Below are positions 16,754-25,956 of a stretch of DNA of 64,000 nt, in pieces (the stretch's first letter is position 1; every line of letters starts with the position of its first letter). The DNA is from JBIQJD01 sp044507695 (lineage in GTDB: Bacteria > Bacteroidota > Ignavibacteria > Ignavibacteriales > Ignavibacteriaceae): assembly GCA_044507695.1 (NCBI GenBank), contig JBIQJD010000017.1:1-64000 (forward strand), given 5' to 3'. The notes below the pieces were generated by a model, which searched no databases, was not told the origin of the DNA, and saw only the letters and a program-made list of their open reading frames with translations. Made by a program: the position numbers and the translations under genes.

Positions 16754-18007
16754 TCAATAATCAATATATTTTTTTACTGCTTCATTCTTTTCAACTGCAA
16801 TTAGTGAAAGCAATGCTTCAATTGTTGATTCAGCGCCCGAATTCAAATTCACTTTTTGCTCATCATTTATGCCGTCATATCCCCTGCCGGTCTTAATGGA
16901 ATACATTTCTGCTGAGTTAATATTCTTACCAAAGAACCAGCCTGCAATTTCCGCTGCAAGTTTTGCATACTTTTCATCCCCGGTTAAATGATACGCACTC
17001 ACTGATGCAAATATCATCGGACGGATTCCATAAGCAATCTGCGGATAGTGATGAACAGCTAAAATGCTGATACTATCATTTTTTTTCTCAACAGAAAAAT
17101 CAGAATAGAAATTCTGTCTGATCAGATAAGGATAAAAATTATCAATCTCATTTAATGCAGCTTTAACGAAAGAAGAATCATTCAGCAGAATGCCGGATGC
17201 AAGCAATGCATCAGCCTGTGAATTTCCCCATGCGTGCCATGTATTCTGCCAGCTTAAAAATGCAAAATGAGGAAACTCATTTTTATCTCCGGTCTGCATT
17301 CCAGCTATTCCTTTGGATAGCTGCCTAATTAATGGCAGAACCGAAGAATCATTTACGGAATTAAAGTAAGTACATAATCCTTTTATTATTACTGCAGCCT
17401 GATCAGACGCGGTTTCATAAGGAAGCCATGCAGGTAACCTAAATCCTTCAAACACTGCATACATTGTATCCTTCATCAGCCATCCTGAAGAAGCATCCAA
17501 TAATTTTTTTATACGTGTAATAATTTCTGCAGATAAGTCTTCATTTTTCTTTTTAAAGAATAACTCAGCTTCTGCCATTGCCCAAAGAGCGCGCCAGCTC
17601 CACCAGTTTGGTTCAGCAATACTTGTCTTAAAATCTTTATTGATCGAGTTATCTTTCCAGATGAAGTTGCAGAAGTAACCGTTCTCTGCCTGCATATAAA
17701 ACAAAAACTTCAGCAGCCTTTCTGCTTTAACCAGGCTTAAGCTGTCATTGGTAAGCTGATAATGATTCAGATAAAAAATCAATGCACGTGCTGCATCATC
17801 AACACACGCTGTTCCTTCATCGCTGTCATCAATCCAGTTATAATCCGGATACTCAGCATATATATGAATTATGCCAAGCGTATCACCATTTACAAAAATG
17901 TCTTCATAAAGATGATTAAGGTGTGAAGTATTAATCAGGAATTTTTTCGGGCTTTGTGCATGAAGAGAAGCTGCGAACAATAATATTATAAGAAATATTT
18001 TTTTCAT
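16754..18007 (-). CDS. Exported six-hairpin (alpha/alpha toroid) protein
   Basis: The 417 residues start with a signal peptide (M-K-K-I-F-L-I-I-L-L-F-A-A-S-L-H-A-Q). The rest is all-helical with repeated hairpins and aromatic-rich turns: D-D-A-A-R-A near 100, P-N-W-W-S-W-R-A near 150, and G-R-G-Y-D-G-I then N-L-N-S-G-A-E-S-T near the end. This is the pattern of six-hairpin glycosidases or epimerase-like proteins. No family or activity is assigned. It sits between the GH130 genes and the LamG protein and is probably periplasmic. Confidence 0.65.
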   Translation of the reverse strand: MKKIFLIILLFAASLHAQSPKKFLINTSHLNHLYEDIFVNGDTLGIIHIYAEYPDYNWIDDSDEGTACVDDAARALIFYLNHYQLTNDSLSLVKAERLLKFLFYMQAENGYFCNFIWKDNSINKDFKTSIAEPNWWSWRALWAMAEAELFFKKKNEDLSAEIITRIKKLLDASSGWLMKDTMYAVFEGFRLPAWLPYETASDQAAVIIKGLCTYFNSVNDSSVLPLIRQLSKGIAGMQTGDKNEFPHFAFLSWQNTWHAWGNSQADALLASGILLNDSSFVKAALNEIDNFYPYLIRQNFYSDFSVEKKNDSISILAVHHYPQIAYGIRPMIFASVSAYHLTGDEKYAKLAAEIAGWFFGKNINSAEMYSIKTGRGYDGINDEQKVNLNSGAESTIEALLSLIAVEKNEAVKKYIDY

Positions 18008-18068
18008 TTAAGATTCCCTGAACCAGGTTTGTGATATTTGAAAGTAACAACTTCTCTTCACACAAAAA

Positions 18069-18983
18069 CTATTTGCAAAGCACTAATAATGAATCAACAT
18101 TCGTCTCGGCAACACAAATATTCGTATCAGCACCTGAATAATAAATTTTTATATCGCCATTATCTTCTACAATCCATCCATTGCTGAAAACAACATTTCC
18201 AACATCACCAACGCGCTCATAATCAAACTCAGGCTGAAGCACCGGCTCTTTGGATTTACCAATTATCTTCCACGGTTCATTCAGATCGAGAAGCATCACT
18301 CCGATTTTATAAATTGAACTAATGCCAAATCCTCTTACACCGTGATAAAGCAGAAGCCATCCATCCTTTGTTTTTATAGGCGGTGTAGAGCCCCCGATTT
18401 TATCTGCCTCCCATGTACCTTTTGCAGGTTCAGCTAAAAATTTGTAGCCGCCCCAGTGCACAAGATCAGGACTTTTATTCAGCCAGATGTAATTTATATC
18501 TTCAATCGAAGGGCGGTCCATCTTCCAGTATAAGCCGTTTATCTTTTCCGGGAAAATTGCACAGTCTTTATTTGAAGGTTCGCTTATTGGTCCTATTATA
18601 TTAAACGTTTTAAAATCTTTTGTCTCGGCAAGCATAACAAGCGGAAGCAGTTTTGAATAGCCTGTATAAGTTATCAGAAACCTGTCTTCAATTTTTATTA
18701 TGCGCGGGTCTTCAATTCCCCATTCAACATATTCAAGATAATCATGATGATCGGCAGGAGTAAGACATGGTTTATCATCTACTTTAAAATTGTAACCATC
18801 CCTGCTTCTTGCTGCAACGAATGAAGAACGACCGCTGGGCATTTCAACCCTGCACAGCAGCAGGTATTCGCCATTCAGTTTTACAGCACCGGGATTGAAA
18901 ATACTATTTACTTTGAATGGAACATCATTTTTTGTTAGAACCGGATTTTTTGCATATCTGGATACAGCCATACTTTTCCTCAA
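18069..18983 (-). CDS. GH130 beta-mannoside phosphorylase-type enzyme
   Basis: This 304-residue five-bladed beta-propeller has GH130 landmarks: F-N-P-G-A-V near residue 29, the proton-donor motif W-G-I-E-D-P-R-I with Asp92, F-P-E-K-I-N-G-x-Y near 145, and Y-H-G-V near 214. Family members phosphorolyse (some hydrolyse) beta-1,4- or beta-1,2-linked mannosides to mannose 1-phosphate. The subfamily, and so the linkage, needs a tree. There is no signal peptide, so it is cytoplasmic. It follows the second GH130 gene after three bases, and with the ABC importer just upstream this fits energy-saving breakdown of imported mannosides. Confidence 0.88.
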   Translation of the reverse strand: MRKSMAVSRYAKNPVLTKNDVPFKVNSIFNPGAVKLNGEYLLLCRVEMPSGRSSFVAARSRDGYNFKVDDKPCLTPADHHDYLEYVEWGIEDPRIIKIEDRFLITYTGYSKLLPLVMLAETKDFKTFNIIGPISEPSNKDCAIFPEKINGLYWKMDRPSIEDINYIWLNKSPDLVHWGGYKFLAEPAKGTWEADKIGGSTPPIKTKDGWLLLYHGVRGFGISSIYKIGVMLLDLNEPWKIIGKSKEPVLQPEFDYERVGDVGNVVFSNGWIVEDNGDIKIYYSGADTNICVAETNVDSLLVLCK

Positions 18984-18986
18984 TAT

Positions 18987-20276
18987 TTAAATTGGTATAA
19001 TTTTACCTAAAATTTTTTCAAGCGGAATACTTGCTACGGATGAAGCCGAATCACTCATTGCGTATGGAATTATCAACTCATGATTATGAATTAATCCGCC
19101 GCAAGAATAAACAACATTCGGCACATAACCTTCTCTTTCATTTTCATCCGGTTCAATTAAAGGATCTTTAAGATAACCAATAATTTTTGCCGGATTATTT
19201 TTATCAAGCAGAATTGCAGAAATGACATAGCGGCGCATAGGCCCAACTCCGTGTGTAATAAGCAGCCAGCCTTTTTCCGTTTCATGTGGTGAGCCGCAAT
19301 TGCCAATCTGAACAAACTCCCAGTCCATCAGCGGTGTGCGTAAAACTTCTGCGGCTTCCCATTTGTAAAGATCATCTGACTGCATGAAGTAAAGATTTTC
19401 ACCATCAATTCTGCTGATTATTGTATACTTCCCATTAATTTTTTTGGGAAAGGAAGCCATCCCTTTATCTTTTGCTTTATCTCCCTGTAATGTTCGTATT
19501 TCAAATTTTATAAAATCATCTGTGCGGATAATCTGTGATAAAATTCTATGCCCGTCATAAGCTGTAAAAGTTCCGTAATAAGTTGAAGTGCCGTCATCGT
19601 TAAAGAATTTTACAAAGCGCACATCTTCAATTCCATTGCTTTCTGTCCGTGAAAAAGGAAATATTACACGCTCACTTACCGGTTCTTCACCTGTAAAGAA
19701 AATATTGTAGTTGGCTTCCCTTGTAAGTTCATCATCAATTGTGAAAGATGTTTCAACTCTTTCTTCCCTGGCAGAAGCCAATGATGCAAATCGTGAAGGC
19801 GGATCAATTTGAATAGAATTATGCGCATCAATAATTCCGCTTCTAAATTCAATCGATGAAATATGACCTTCTCCAACTGCTCTCAGGCTCATAATGAATC
19901 TCAATTCACCGGGATTTAACCCGGTTTGATCCGGGTGCGGCACAATTGAAGGATTAAATAATGCCGCGGAAGAAATAGAATATTCCTTACTGAAATAAGA
20001 ACCGATGAGCAGCTTACGGTTTTCAGAAAGAGAAAAGACTCCGGGAATATATTTTTCTACTTTATTAAAATGATTGAGAAGAACCTGCTCAAAATTTCTG
20101 TGCCTGTTTGAAAATCTTTCCTCAACTTCATCATAAAGTTTTTCAACTTCACCTTCCTGCATATTCAAAATTCTACCGATAATATTCCTGACACGGAATT
20201 CACTTCCGGGATCAAAAAAACGGAGGATAACTCTTTTTGAATCCGCAGTTAAAATGATATTTGATTTTTTTACCAT
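18987..20276 (-). CDS. GH130-like protein with a long N-terminal extension
   Basis: This 429-residue protein combines an N-terminal helical region of about 110 residues (R-F-F-D-P-G-S-E, R-H-R-N-F-E-Q-V-L) with a GH130-type propeller. The propeller has A-L-F-N-P-S-I-V, G-I-E-D-V-R-F near residue 217 in place of the usual E-D-P-R, F-P-K-K-I-N-G, and T-H-G-V-G-P-M-R. It belongs to the longer GH130 lineage, distinct from its 304-residue neighbour. The catalytic Asp is kept. Whether it is a phosphorylase or a hydrolase of beta-1,2-type mannosides cannot be decided here. It starts eight bases after the ABC permease gene ends. Confidence 0.85.
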   Translation of the reverse strand: MVKKSNIILTADSKRVILRFFDPGSEFRVRNIIGRILNMQEGEVEKLYDEVEERFSNRHRNFEQVLLNHFNKVEKYIPGVFSLSENRKLLIGSYFSKEYSISSAALFNPSIVPHPDQTGLNPGELRFIMSLRAVGEGHISSIEFRSGIIDAHNSIQIDPPSRFASLASAREERVETSFTIDDELTREANYNIFFTGEEPVSERVIFPFSRTESNGIEDVRFVKFFNDDGTSTYYGTFTAYDGHRILSQIIRTDDFIKFEIRTLQGDKAKDKGMASFPKKINGKYTIISRIDGENLYFMQSDDLYKWEAAEVLRTPLMDWEFVQIGNCGSPHETEKGWLLITHGVGPMRRYVISAILLDKNNPAKIIGYLKDPLIEPDENEREGYVPNVVYSCGGLIHNHELIIPYAMSDSASSVASIPLEKILGKIIPI

Positions 20277-20284
20277 ATAAAATT

Positions 20285-21103
20285 TTATTCCTTTAAACCC
20301 GTTGATGCCATACTCTGGATGAAATACCTCTGGAAGAAGAGATAAGCCAGCACTATGGGCAGCGCCAGCAATGTTGCAGAAGCAAGTTTAACACCAATCT
20401 GTGATTCAGCCCTTCCACCAACTGCAAACAATGTAATTAACTGCGGCATTGTCATCAGGTCTTCATTTCTTATTACGATGAGCGGCCAGAGAACTTCATT
20501 CCACGATGCCATAAAAGTTATTATTCCAACAGTAACAAGAGCGGGAACAGAATTAGGCCAGAGGATTCCAAAAATAATTTTCAGCTCACCGCATCCGTCA
20601 ATCCGTGCCGCATCAATTACATCCTGCGGTATAGATTTGAAATACTGCCTGAACATAATAATGCTGAGAGCATTCATTAAGTACGGCACAATTAAAGCGA
20701 GATATGTATCAACCCATCCAAACTTAACCATTATAATATACTGCGGAATTAATGTTATCTGGAAAGGCAGTGTCATCGTAAAAATAATTATATAAAAAAT
20801 AAGGTCCCTTCCCTTAAAATTTAATTTGGAAAGTGCGTAGCCAACCATCGAGCCGAAAACCAGAACACCAAGTGTAATTGAGCCTGCTACAATCAGACTG
20901 TTAATGAATGATCTTCCGATCGGGATGTTATCAAGAAGCTGTGAGTAGCTGTTTAATGTAAACGCATCAGGCAGAAATGTTAATCCGGCAATCTCTCTTT
21001 CAGGTGAGATTGAAGCAACTACCATCCAGTAAAACGGATATAGAAATGCCAGTCCTCCTGCAATAAGAAAAATGTAAATCAATATTTTTTTAAGGAATTT
21101 CAT
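20285..21103 (-). CDS. Sugar ABC transporter permease (MalG type)
   Basis: The 272 residues have six membrane segments and the EAA loop as D-A-A-R-I-D-G-C-G-E-L-K-I-I near 180, of the carbohydrate uptake (CUT1) family. It is the second of the two inner-membrane permeases and overlaps the first by four bases. The ATPase that would power it is not in the window, so a shared MsmK-like ATPase elsewhere is likely. Its gene lies between the binding protein side and the GH130 genes, which points to oligomannoside uptake. Confidence 0.92.
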   Translation of the reverse strand: MKFLKKILIYIFLIAGGLAFLYPFYWMVVASISPEREIAGLTFLPDAFTLNSYSQLLDNIPIGRSFINSLIVAGSITLGVLVFGSMVGYALSKLNFKGRDLIFYIIIFTMTLPFQITLIPQYIIMVKFGWVDTYLALIVPYLMNALSIIMFRQYFKSIPQDVIDAARIDGCGELKIIFGILWPNSVPALVTVGIITFMASWNEVLWPLIVIRNEDLMTMPQLITLFAVGGRAESQIGVKLASATLLALPIVLAYLFFQRYFIQSMASTGLKE

Positions 21104-21957
21104 TTATCCTTTTCAACAAATTTTTTCTGTATCATAACAACAAGTAAAATCAGCATTGCAAAAAAGAATCCAAGCGTAGCCGAATAACCCATGTGATAAT
21201 AGAAGAACCCCTGTTTATAAATGTAAAGGACTGCAGATAATGTGCTGTTCAACGGTCCGCCGCCTGTCATTATATATGGTTCAATAAAAAGTGAGAACCC
21301 GCCGATGGTTGATAAAATCAATACCATAAAAATTGTTGGATTGATTGCAGGGATTGTTATATGAAAAAATTTCTGCCAGTGTGTTGCTCCTTCAAGATCA
21401 GCGGCTTCATAGTAGTGGCGCGGTACAGTCTGAAGCCCAACTAAAAATAAAACAATGTACAAGCCAACATTTTTCCATGTTGCCATAACAGCGATTGACG
21501 GCATTGCGAGATCCGGATTAACAAGCCAGCCAACTTTTCCAAATCCAAGTGCGGTGAGAATTCTGTTTAACAATCCTGTATCAAATCCAAATAACTGCTG
21601 CCATAGCATTGTAACAACAACTCCGGATACAATAACAGGAAGAAAAAATGCTGCGCGGAAGAATCCGCGGAACCTGATATTCTGATTTAGAATTTCTGCA
21701 AGAAAAAGTGCAATAATTATCTGCAATGGAATATGAATTAGCAGAAATATTATTGTATTCCATATTGATTTGAAGAAGAGCGCATCATTAAATAACCTGA
21801 TGAAATTACTTAATCCAACATATTCCATCGGTGAGATGATGTTCCATTTATGAAAAGTAAGAACGATTGAGAATGTTACCGGGAAAGCAACAAACACAAG
21901 GAAGTGAATGATGTATGGTGATACCAAAAGATACGGAACTAATTTTTTGTTTTTCAT
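21100..21957 (-). CDS. Sugar ABC transporter permease (MalF type)
   Basis: The 285 residues begin with the usual L-V-P-Y-L-L-V-S-P-Y-I segment and have six membrane helices. The EAA loop reads Y-E-A-A-D-L-E-G-A-T-H-W-Q-K-F-F near 200. It pairs with the MalG-type permease, whose start it overlaps by four bases, and follows the binding-protein gene by three. CUT1 importers of this kind take in di- and oligosaccharides. Confidence 0.92.
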   Translation of the reverse strand: MKNKKLVPYLLVSPYIIHFLVFVAFPVTFSIVLTFHKWNIISPMEYVGLSNFIRLFNDALFFKSIWNTIIFLLIHIPLQIIIALFLAEILNQNIRFRGFFRAAFFLPVIVSGVVVTMLWQQLFGFDTGLLNRILTALGFGKVGWLVNPDLAMPSIAVMATWKNVGLYIVLFLVGLQTVPRHYYEAADLEGATHWQKFFHITIPAINPTIFMVLILSTIGGFSLFIEPYIMTGGGPLNSTLSAVLYIYKQGFFYYHMGYSATLGFFFAMLILLVVMIQKKFVEKDK

Positions 21958-21960
21958 TAA

Positions 21961-23304
21961 TCAATCCAGGAAAAGAAGATTAACTGCTTTTTCAGCATCA
22001 CTTAAAGCCTGCTCAGGCGTTTTTCTTCCATACACAACACAGGCTTCATACTCCTGTGAGATAAGATCAAATACTTCTTTAAGAACAGGACTTGCATCTG
22101 TTCCTCTTACATATTTTGCCTGCTCTGCAAAAATTTTCATCTGCGGATTAGTGTTAAAGTAATTTGCAAATGCAGGATTTGAATCAAGATTTTTTCTTCT
22201 CGGTATCTGGGAAGTTATCTCAAGAAATCTGAGATCGTTTTCTTCGCTTATCATAAACTTTATAAAATCCCAGGCAAGCTGTGCATTAGAAGCTGATTTA
22301 AAGATTACAATATTTTTCGGATCACCATACGTATAAACAGGACCGGCGTGATCATCAGGAACAGGCATGTGTGTGTATGCATACTCAAATCCTTCCGGTT
22401 TAAATTTTTCAGCGTGTGCAATTTCCCACGGACCTGTAAAGCGTGATGCGATTACTCCGGAGAGGAAAATATCTTCGCGCTGTGAAATCCTTTCCCTTGA
22501 AAAATAATTTTGATCATAAAGATGTTTCAGGAAACGAAAAACCTGCAGCCCGTATTCATTGTTAAAAACAGCTTTATTATTTTCAACCAAAGGTGCGCCG
22601 TTTGATGCAGCAAGATAAAGAGGATAGAAATCAAAGAATCTCTGCCACCATGTAACAATCACTTCTGAATAACCAAACCAATGATCAATGTAGCCGTCTC
22701 CGTCAGCATCCTTCTTAAACCTTTTTGATGCTTCATAAAATCCGCTGTAGGTAGAAGGCGGATTACTAAAGCCGATTTCCTCAGCAATATGTTTATTATA
22801 GATCATCATAATCGGATTAATCTTCCACGGCACCTGATAAATATGCCCATCGTTTGAAGTAATTTCATCAACAACAGAACTATCACATCTTTCATAAATA
22901 AAATCTTTGAATCCCTCCAGTGAATCAAGCGGAACAAGTACGCCCGCCTGCGCGTAAGCTTCAACATCTCCCTGCCACATGTTTGAATAAATATCAGGTG
23001 TTGTGCCGCCAACTACTGCTGCTAAAATTATTTCCTCACTTGACTGCCCTTCCGGCACAGGCTGAAATGAAACCTTTCTCTGTGGATTTTCGTTATTCCA
23101 TTTTTCAACAATCTCACGCGCAAATTGTATTTCCTGTGTATTGTTGGAAGACCAGTAAAGAATTGAATCAGTATGCCTGCTGTTTTCACCACTGCAAGAA
23201 ATATTAACAAACAGGAACAGCAATGGAAAAAACATTATTCCTATCTGGTTCAGATTTTTTTGAGAAAATATTTTAGCTGCTGTTCTCATTCCCAATCGGC
23301 CCAT
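21961..23304 (-). CDS. Sugar ABC transporter substrate-binding lipoprotein
   Basis: This 447-residue extracellular solute-binding protein (family 1) has an N-terminal hydrophobic segment ending in a lipobox-like V-N-I-S-C near residue 36, so it is probably lipid-anchored in the periplasm. Typical features are W-N-N-E-N-P, G-G-T-T-P-D-I-Y, V-P-W-K-I-N-P-I-M-M-I-Y-N-K and D-A-D-G-D-G-Y-I-D-H-W. The last resembles a calcium loop. Its start overlaps the end of the parvulin gene by 19 bases. Inner ATG codons may be the true start. Confidence 0.92.
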   Translation of the reverse strand: MGRLGMRTAAKIFSQKNLNQIGIMFFPLLFLFVNISCSGENSRHTDSILYWSSNNTQEIQFAREIVEKWNNENPQRKVSFQPVPEGQSSEEIILAAVVGGTTPDIYSNMWQGDVEAYAQAGVLVPLDSLEGFKDFIYERCDSSVVDEITSNDGHIYQVPWKINPIMMIYNKHIAEEIGFSNPPSTYSGFYEASKRFKKDADGDGYIDHWFGYSEVIVTWWQRFFDFYPLYLAASNGAPLVENNKAVFNNEYGLQVFRFLKHLYDQNYFSRERISQREDIFLSGVIASRFTGPWEIAHAEKFKPEGFEYAYTHMPVPDDHAGPVYTYGDPKNIVIFKSASNAQLAWDFIKFMISEENDLRFLEITSQIPRRKNLDSNPAFANYFNTNPQMKIFAEQAKYVRGTDASPVLKEVFDLISQEYEACVVYGRKTPEQALSDAEKAVNLLFLD

Positions 23305-24839
23305 TCATGATTTATAGTTGGATAAGGAGTGCGCGGAATGAGTCCTCCTTTCTTTACAGAATACAATTCAATTGCCTTCGGATCATTCTCCTGTGAAACC
23401 GGAATATTGTTTAATACATTTTCATCTATACTGATTTTATACTTCTGTTTTAATGCAAGGATTTTATGCAGCATTTTCTTTCTAAACTCAAAATTAATTG
23501 CATCAGCATCTGATGAATGACCGGACGTATCTGCATCTGCAATTTCACCCGATGAAACAATTACCGAGTTCGCAATTTCATTTCTTACAATGCTGCTTAC
23601 AATTTTATCCTTCCACCATGAAGACTGTTTCATCACGGTTTCTGATTTATCATAATTTAAGGCCGCCGCTTCACCGGCAATAAGTTTATCACGCACCATC
23701 CGCCATATCATTTGCTCAAGTGAAAGTGAAAAATCTTTAATACTGTTCCTGTTAAGTTTAATATAATTACTTCTGTTCCTATACCATTGCAGAAAATCTT
23801 TTATTGAAATTTCTCCGCCTGAAAGAGTAACCAATGCTGCTTTTGGAATATCATCAAGCTTTTGCAATGATGCATTTAGTTTCTGCTCAAGCTGCCAGTC
23901 TTCGTAATCATCAGGCGGCAATAAATATTTGCCAAGGTAGGATCTTACAACATTAAACGCATCCCGTTTAATAACCGGATTATTTTTCAGCATGAGATTT
24001 TGTACAAACTCATCCGAGAGTTTATCCATTTCAATTTTAATAGCGGCGTTTTTTGCTTCCTGCTTTAATCTCAGAAATTCACTCTCCGTTGTAACAATAT
24101 TTTGTGAAATATTATCAATCTTAATTATATACCACCCGTCTTCAACATGAACAGGAAGTGAAACATCACCAGCTTTCAGTGTATCAATTATCCGGGCTAA
24201 TGCAGGATTCTTTTTCTTCAACTGGTACAAATCGGATCTTAAATAGCGGTCATCAAAATGAACTGAATCATTTACCTGCGCATTAAAGAGTGAATCAAAT
24301 GAGATACCGGAATTTAATTTTTTAAGAATTTCCTTTGTGCCTGATTCATCCGGATTATATATCCATTTTAATTCAAGCTGAAGAGATTTTTCAGTTATTA
24401 TTGAATCAACTGCACTATCTGATACAGAGATTTCAGACAGGATTTTATCTTTGAACATTTCTTCAGCAGCAATATCATTCTTAAACTCTTCAATCATTAA
24501 TTCTGCTTCTTCAGTTGTATCAATTCCTCTTGAATAACCATCAAGTGCGAGCAGTTTTTCGTTTATCATATAATTAAGATGAGTAAGCCGCGAATTTTTT
24601 TTCTTCCTTACAAATGCCGGCCCGAACTCATAACTCAGGTAAAACTCCTCAGCGGATATTTTGATTGAATCAATCTCCGCAATTACTGCTTCGGTATTAA
24701 AATTTTTCTCAAGATAAAAATCATCAACAGTCTGGCTGTAAGTTAATGCCGGTGAAAAAAGAAAGAAGAGCAGAAAGACTCTCCTGATTTTATCTTTTAA
24801 ATAACTGAAGCAGAAGCGGAAATGTTTTTTGGTGCTCAA
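23286..24839 (-). CDS. SurA/PpiC-like parvulin peptidyl-prolyl isomerase
   Basis: The 517 residues have a long basic signal region (about 1-36), a SurA-type N-terminal chaperone domain (I-A-E-I-D-S-I-K-I-S-A-E-E-F, then L-N-Y-M-I-N-E-K-L-L), and a parvulin domain (about 150-245, with G-I-S-F-D-S-L and V-H-V-E-D-G-W-Y-I-I-K-I). Such proteins help fold outer-membrane barrels in the periplasm. Its place inside the glycan locus, after the TonB receptor, surface protein and PorV-like genes, suggests a dedicated folding factor. The C-terminal third is charged helix. Confidence 0.75.
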   Translation of the reverse strand: MSTKKHFRFCFSYLKDKIRRVFLLFFLFSPALTYSQTVDDFYLEKNFNTEAVIAEIDSIKISAEEFYLSYEFGPAFVRKKKNSRLTHLNYMINEKLLALDGYSRGIDTTEEAELMIEEFKNDIAAEEMFKDKILSEISVSDSAVDSIITEKSLQLELKWIYNPDESGTKEILKKLNSGISFDSLFNAQVNDSVHFDDRYLRSDLYQLKKKNPALARIIDTLKAGDVSLPVHVEDGWYIIKIDNISQNIVTTESEFLRLKQEAKNAAIKIEMDKLSDEFVQNLMLKNNPVIKRDAFNVVRSYLGKYLLPPDDYEDWQLEQKLNASLQKLDDIPKAALVTLSGGEISIKDFLQWYRNRSNYIKLNRNSIKDFSLSLEQMIWRMVRDKLIAGEAAALNYDKSETVMKQSSWWKDKIVSSIVRNEIANSVIVSSGEIADADTSGHSSDADAINFEFRKKMLHKILALKQKYKISIDENVLNNIPVSQENDPKAIELYSVKKGGLIPRTPYPTINHEWADWE

Positions 24840-24877
24840 ATTAAAATCGTATTCTATGTTTAATGAAGTCCGGACAA

Positions 24878-25900
24878 TCAGAATTTTATTCCAACCGAGA
24901 AGTAATGCACATTTTTAAGTCTGCCAAAATCCCTGTAAGCATAATCAAAATTAACGTAAGCTTCACTGAAAAGCATCCTGGAATTTACACCAACTCCCAA
25001 GGATAATCCGCCTTCACCATCTGTAAGAAATAAATTCTGATAACCGCCGCGCAGTGCAATAAAATCCATGAACGTAAATTCACCGCCAACGTTTATACTT
25101 TCGTAATCGTTGATCGGATGAATTGCATCAATTGCAGCGCGTAATTTATAATTCTCCGTGTTCAGCGCATAAGTTGAAACGCCAATCTGAAAAATAAGCG
25201 GAAGTTCCCTTTCATCAAGTTCAACGTTAACCGGGATTCTTTCATTCGATCCGGTTTTAGTTTCATCCACTCTGATAAAATACCGGGTATCCCTTCCTTC
25301 AAGTTTCATGGGAGTTCCGAAGTTAGAAATGGAAGCACCAATCGTCATCCCGCCAAACAGATCAGTGCGGAAAAGCGTGCCTGCATCAATTGCAAAACCA
25401 GTTGAGCGCATGTGCCAGATTGTCTGCTGAATATATTTTGCAGTAAAGCCGATTGAAAATCTATCAGTAAGATTACGGGCGTAGGTAACGCCAACAGCAA
25501 TATCACCCGCGCTGAAAAACTCTCCTGTACCGTCTGGCTGTTCAACTGTTCGTACCATCATATCTTCCATAGTAAGAGAAGTAAAGCTGAACCCAACAGA
25601 ACCGAAATCACCAAGCGGAAGAATCAATCCGGCAAAATCAAGATTAGTTTCTGCAATCCAATTAGTGTGAGAGATAAGTGCTTCATAATTTTCAGATGAA
25701 GCAATGCCGGCGGCATTCCAGAAAAGTGTTGATGCATCATTGGCAATACTTACAAACGCGCCGCCCATTCCCATTGCCGGAGCGCCTACAGCTATTTCAA
25801 GAAAGTTTGCGGCTGTCGTTCCGGTTTTGGAAACATTTTGTGAATAGCTGCCCGTAATCAGCATAAACGATAGTGTTATTGTAAAAAATATTTTCATCAT
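24878..25900 (-). CDS. PorV/PorQ-family outer-membrane protein
   Basis: The 340-residue protein has a signal peptide (cut after G-S-Y-S-Q) and then the N-terminal PorV signature: T-A-A-N-F-L-E-I-A-V-G-A-P-A-M-G-M-G-G-A followed by D-A-S-T-L-F-W-N-A-A-G. The rest alternates as beta strands of a barrel and ends in F. PorV shuttles T9SS cargo to the PorU sortase. A copy next to a large T9SS surface protein suggests a cargo-specific role or a transport porin. It lies 57 bases after that protein's gene. Confidence 0.85.
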   Translation of the reverse strand: MMKIFFTITLSFMLITGSYSQNVSKTGTTAANFLEIAVGAPAMGMGGAFVSIANDASTLFWNAAGIASSENYEALISHTNWIAETNLDFAGLILPLGDFGSVGFSFTSLTMEDMMVRTVEQPDGTGEFFSAGDIAVGVTYARNLTDRFSIGFTAKYIQQTIWHMRSTGFAIDAGTLFRTDLFGGMTIGASISNFGTPMKLEGRDTRYFIRVDETKTGSNERIPVNVELDERELPLIFQIGVSTYALNTENYKLRAAIDAIHPINDYESINVGGEFTFMDFIALRGGYQNLFLTDGEGGLSLGVGVNSRMLFSEAYVNFDYAYRDFGRLKNVHYFSVGIKF

Positions 25901-25956
25901 AAAAATCTCCTGGCAGAATTAAAGGTATAATGCCGGTGGATAAACGCTTTAAAATT

